Assembly: GCF_007565055.1 (NCBI RefSeq)
Contig: NC_044560.1
Location: 44,597,030-44,661,029, forward strand
Direction of reading: 5' to 3'
DNA: 64,000 bases
Source of the DNA: Rhinopithecus roxellana
Lineage: Eukaryota; Chordata; Mammalia; Primates; Cercopithecidae
The first letter of the stretch is position 1, and each line of letters opens with the position of its first letter. The translations under genes and the position numbers were made by a program. Below the pieces are notes generated by a model. It saw only the letters and a list, made by a program, of their open reading frames with translations. It did no database searches and was not told the DNA's origin. Of this stretch, positions 52,101 through 58,100 are shown piece by piece.

Positions 52101-55100
52101 CTCGATGCTGACTGAATGCCTAGGAGCTGTTTTACAGCTTTCTCAGAAAGTTTAGAAGAAGAAAAGATAGTGTACACACAAAAAACAAAGGAATGTAAAA
52201 TCAAGATTTTCTACAAGATAAGAAAGATAACCATTTATGGTTCATCTGTGACAAGTATTTATAAAGTCATATTAATGTAACTGACTCATATTAGGAGGAT
52301 GGGGAAGAGGAAATGTGGGTAGGAATCGTAGTATAAAAGCAAAATCTTTGTATTTTATAAGATGAAGTCTATAAATAATATCTAAAACCGAAAAGCCTAC
52401 AAATATTAGTATAGAATCAACTTAGAAATGTGGTGGTAAATGCCAGACAAAACAGCTAAATGTGTTGAAAGCTATTGTTGCCTCTGGCAGGCAACACTCA
52501 GGGATAGAGGACATATTTCATTAAAAACTGATTCTTATTATGTGTCCTCTAAAACTATAAACATATAGTTTTTGATAGAAAATAAATACTTAACATTTCT
52601 CGTTAAAACTAGCAACTCAGAAACTTTGCTGAAAAGTTACTGGACTATCCGGTATAACGAAATACAGACAGGAAAAAAGAGGTATGTAACCCAAGCAAAT
52701 AGATCCACACTCTGCCACGCTGTTAAACTCAGTTTTTCAGTATCTTATGACATTTGTAAGTAACAGAATATCTGTAACAAAACTGTAATCATCAACAACA
52801 AAACTGGTTCTGAATGGTGGTGCTGAAGCTCATTTTCTTGTAACAAGTGAGCAATGCTACTGGACTAAATTTTGTTTTCCCCTGACACCCAGAAAGTGTA
52901 TTTCTCGGGGGAAGGGTATTCCTGCACCTAACCAAAGAAGTACACTCACTTTAAAAAGAAATGGCAGCCTGGAATCCTATGAGACACCTCCTGCTTCAAT
53001 TGTAGAAACAATTTGCTTTAAAATTGCTCTATTATTAAAAGGATTTTTTAAAACCCAGTGAATGAATTGGGAGCTTGAATTGGAGAAGAATCAAATGTCT
53101 GTCACAACATTCTCCTAATCACAAGCAGAAGATGATGTATTTGTAGAATTATCAGGTTTTTAAAAAGTATATCTCACAAATTAGTATTATAATCTCCCTA
53201 ATATTTCTCTATTCTCCTTTATTCTAGTATTATGACTCATGCCAATTATAGCTTATTTAGATAAGCATCTGAAATGTGTTAGATGATCCTCCTTTTTATG
53301 AAAAACTATAGGAGGCCGGGCGCGGTGGCTCAAGCCTGTAATCCCAGCACTTTGGGAGGCCGAGACGGGCGGATCACGAGGTCAGGAGATCGAGACCACC
53401 CTGGTTAACATGGTGAAACCCCGTCTCTACTAAAAAAAATACAAAAAATTAGCCGGGCGAGGTGGCGGGCCCCTGTAGTCCCAGCTACTCCAGAGGCTGA
53501 GGCGAGAGAATGGCGTGAACCCGGGAGGCGGAGCTTGCAGTGAGCTGAGATCCGGCCACTGCATTCCAGCCTGGGTGACAGAGCGAGACTCCATCTCAAA
53601 AAAAAGAAAAAGAAAAACTATAGGAATATACTTGGCTAGGAAAAAATAATTACCTCAGGCTTAGCTACCATCACTCAGCTTTACTCTTTTTATACTATTG
53701 CATTTTTCTTCAACCAAAGATTTTAAAAATTATATGAAACTTCTGTTTTAAACTATGGAAACAACTATGACAAACAGAAGGTAAATATTACTTGATAATA
53801 CAACTATACAGAAATCAAAATTCACAAGGATGAACTGAAAAAAGGGGCAGATAATTGCTCACATGAAACCTCATATGAAAGCTCATAACAAATTAGAAAG
53901 TAAGTAGCAATACTCAGAATCTATGAGGCAAACAGTTGTTATATATTGTCTCCAGACCTTCCTCCTCTGAGTTTTTATAAACTAGTTGAACAATACTTTG
54001 GAAGGTATTTAAAAGGTCCCCTTATCCAATTCTTGGCACCAGAGCTTTTTATCAAAGAGGCCCTTTGATAACATCTCTGAAAAATGGTCGTTTAGCTCTA
54101 TCAAATAAACACGAGCTGCGAAAGAACACCTTTCGTAATAGAGAGTTTACTAACTGCCAGTTTGGTCTTGTCCATTCTTTTAAGCAACTTGAATTGTTTA
54201 GGACAATTCTTCCTCCTATTTGGCCCACTGGGGACCTGGATGGACTTTACCATTGAGAATGGCCCAACTATAAAGTCATTTGCTTTTAGGAAAGATCAGC
54301 TGGGCACCCAACTGGCCATATAATTGTTTGTTCAAACTGGTACATTGTAAGCGAAAGGAGGCACTGGAAATAATTATACCAGGACTGTTCTCAGGCAGTC
54401 TGGGGTATGTGAGCACTCTAAGAAAGGAAAAGGGGCCAGGCCACAAGGAAAGGAGGCTGTCAGGAAATGGGAAGGTCATCGGACCTCCACACTGGATTTG
54501 AGCTTAGAACTTGGTTTTCTTGCCAATACACCGAGGCAAAGACCTAGCTGTTCAGGGTAGGCAAACATAACAAATGTTGGGGAAAATTTGGGTAATGAGC
54601 GACATTTACATGTCTGCATATCACATACCAGGCTTAGACTTAGGACAATAAAATTAATTCCAGACCACTGATGATGTAGTAAAGTCCCTGATATATTTAA
54701 GGTATGTTCTGACACAAGGCAGGGCCAAGCTTGCGTATTCTGAACTTCAGTTCTGCTATATCCCAGCAGGCCTGGGAAAATATGACTGATTTGTAGCTCT
54801 AGTGTTTGTCCTGTGTTAGTTTTCTCAAGCAACCCAAAAGAAGTCTCCTTTTTCCATGGGAAATCCCTTCAAATATTTGAAAACAGCTTTTACAACTGCC
54901 CTTTATCTTTTCTTCCATTGGCTAAACATATACAGTTTCTTCAGCCTTTAGAAATGTGAGGCTCCAAGTGTATTCCAGATGAAAGCCTACCAAGCCAGAG
55001 AAGGGTTAAATTATTATATAACACATACTTGGAAGAAAGGAATTTTCTATTACTGCTTTGCATTAAGCTTGTGATCAAATAGCTCCCTCAAGAACTTTGT

Positions 55101-58100
55101 CATAGAATAAAGTTCTATGGTACTGGAAAAGATGCTTGATCAACACCCTTTGATTTGTATCAGACCCAAAAACCCTGAGGAGGAGGAGCAATTGAGCTCA
55201 GTCACAATTATACAGACCTAGCTAATGGTTTGGGAGTCCTAGAAGGGAAATAGACAAAGAAACAATGGAAATCTGAGAGAAAAAGTACTGTAAGAAATCA
55301 AGGCCTGTTGATTGGGAAGGTAATGATATCAGCTACTATGCAAGGTTGCTGTGTGCTACCAGAAGAAGATGGGGCAGGATATAAAGGAAATAACTATGTT
55401 AGTAGGGGCCCAGCTCTCATTTGTGGAAAATCCTTCTGTGCACAAAAAGCCAGAAGCAGTGCTCTACTACCTGGAAAGAGAGACAGAGAGAGCACAGGGG
55501 CAATGGAGGCAATGGAGTTAAGAGTCACAACGAAGCTGCTGGCAGGACACCACGGGTATCAGGAAAACACTGCCCAGTAGAGCAGAAAGACTGAAGAGCT
55601 TCAGGCTCTATTTCCACGTGGACTCTTAGAAGGAATTCCTGGGGAGGGAACTCTCTGGAGAAAAAAAGTTGACATTTGCTAATCAAGAAGAAAAGTGGTG
55701 CAAATCAGTAGGATCTGGAGTACTGCAGGTGAAGTCTGGGAAATGCTCATTACAGATTGAAGAGTTAAAATTAGATGTCATATCTTTATGATGGGTAGAC
55801 TAGTTTCATTTGGCACCATCCATACATATGACCATAGCATTCAAAGACACTCAGCTTAAGAGCTCTTTAAAAAAGGATCACATTGGTTGGTTTGACAAAG
55901 AGTTACAGTATGAGAGATCTTAATACCATTTCATTACTGAAAATGGATACAGAAAATATTTCAAATATTCCCTTATATAACAACTTTTCCTAGATCACTA
56001 TGCTATAAATGTTTGATGTATAATTGATAATTACCAAATAACAAAAACTAGTTACTTTTTTTTTTTTTGAGACGGAGTTTCACTCTTGTTGCCCAGGCTG
56101 GAGTGCAATGGCATGATCTGGGCTCACTGCAACCTCTGCCTCCCAGGTTCAAGCGATTCTCCTGCCTCAGCCTCCTGAGTAGCTGGGATTACTGGCATGC
56201 GCCACTACGCCCGGCTAATTCTGTATTTTAGTAGAGACAGGGTTTCTCCATGTTGGTCAGGCTGGTCTCAAACTCCTGACCTCAGGTGATCCACCCACCT
56301 CGACCTCCCAAAGTGTTGGGATTACAGGCGTGAGCCACTGCAGCTGACAAAAGTAGGTACTTCTTACTTTGTAATGGCCGGTTGAAAAGTTTTAGAATTG
56401 TTCTGTACAGAGATTCATCTTTAGTCAGTATTCTGGCTGCTTCCAAATTCACTGGATTCTCTAGCACCGGATTAGAAAGCATAACCTATAGGAAAACACA
56501 GACAACATATAATTTCAAAAGTAAACTTTTTTAGAGCAAAAAGACAAACCAATATATACAACTTTCAATAAGCATTTATTAAATGCTTACTAGTATGGAT
56601 CTGGAGATAGATTAAAAAATGACATGAGACATAGTCTGTACTCTCAAGAAACCTAACATTAGGCTCAAGAATGTACTGTATAAAACCATGATAGATCAAA
56701 AAAAAGTTACAAGCTCCTTTCTGTAACTTATTCCTTCCTATCATATACATTTAAATTGAATTTAAATTAAGATTATAAAAATTTTAGTTGATGGTGGTTA
56801 GTGTATTTAAACTTCAAAATATTTTAAACAACATTTCAAGTACACTCCCCTTGAATAACAGTGTGATAATTGAAAATGTATCTCATTTGTTATTGAGAAA
56901 GAAGTAGTTAGTAATTATGGTCTCAACTTATATTGCCCATCACTGTAGGTACAGTCACAGGTGGCTATTTAAATTTAAAATAATTAAAATTAAATAAAAT
57001 TAAAAATTCAGTTCCTTAGTCATTGTAGCAATATTTCAAGTGCTCAGTAGCCACATATGACTAGTGGCTACTGTATTGAACAGTGCAGATATATTGGATA
57101 TTTCCATCAATGCAGAAAGTTCTACTGTGCAGCAATGACCTTCAAAGGAATATTGAAGAGCTATTAAAATATTGATTATAATCATATGGAAGTTACTTGA
57201 GAGACAATGTTAAGTGAAAAAGAAACAGGCTATATGGTTTATATAGCCATGTGCCACATAACAATGTTTCACTCAACAACAGATGGCATATATCATGGTG
57301 GTCCTGTAAAATAACACCAAATTTTTACTGTACCTTTTCTATATTTAGATACACAAATATTTACCATTGTGTTACAATGGCCTATAGTGTTTAGTACAGT
57401 AACATGCTGTGTAGGTTTGTAGCCTAGGAGCAACAGGCTATAACATAGCCTAGGTATGTATCAGGCGATACCATCTTGGTTCGTGTAAGTACACTCCATG
57501 ATTTTCAAACAATGATGAAATGTTTAACAACTCATTTCTCAGAATGTATTCTTATTGTTAAGCGTGTGGCAATATCCACACCATAATCGCAACGATGTAA
57601 AAATTCAGGTCCATTCATTCATTCATTCATTTTATTTCATATCTACCAAATGTCAGCATTGTCCTTGGTACGCTCTGGGAAATCAAGGATGAATTAGACC
57701 TGTTTCCTGATTTGGGGAAGCTTGTAGTCCAATGGGGAAGACAGATATGTAAGCAGTGTGTGCATTATAGTATTAGCGTTCTAACAGAAATCTGCTCAGG
57801 GTACTGTTGGGTGTGTGGCAAAGGAAGCTCCCTCAAAACCAAAGCTATTAATTCTGCCTAGGAAAATAAATCAGAAAAGGTATCCTAGAGGAAGACTCAT
57901 TTGATCTAACTCTCACAACAACATGAACAGCTGCTTGCTGGACAGACTGAGGAAGAGGGGAGGAGAAAATGAGTTGCCAGGCAGAGGGGAACTGGAGACT
58001 GGCCATTTCTAAGGTAACTTTAGAACTCTATGAATGTTTTTTGATCTGAATTGAACCAAGCAATGTGAGTGCAGAAAACCATGAAGATATAAGTAGAGCA

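Noticed and set aside
51905..52204. 99-codon minus frame with hydrophobic Cys/Ser-rich stretch suggesting a membrane protein
   Set aside because: Antisense of HAL1/L1M-like sequence, with no splice or promoter context.
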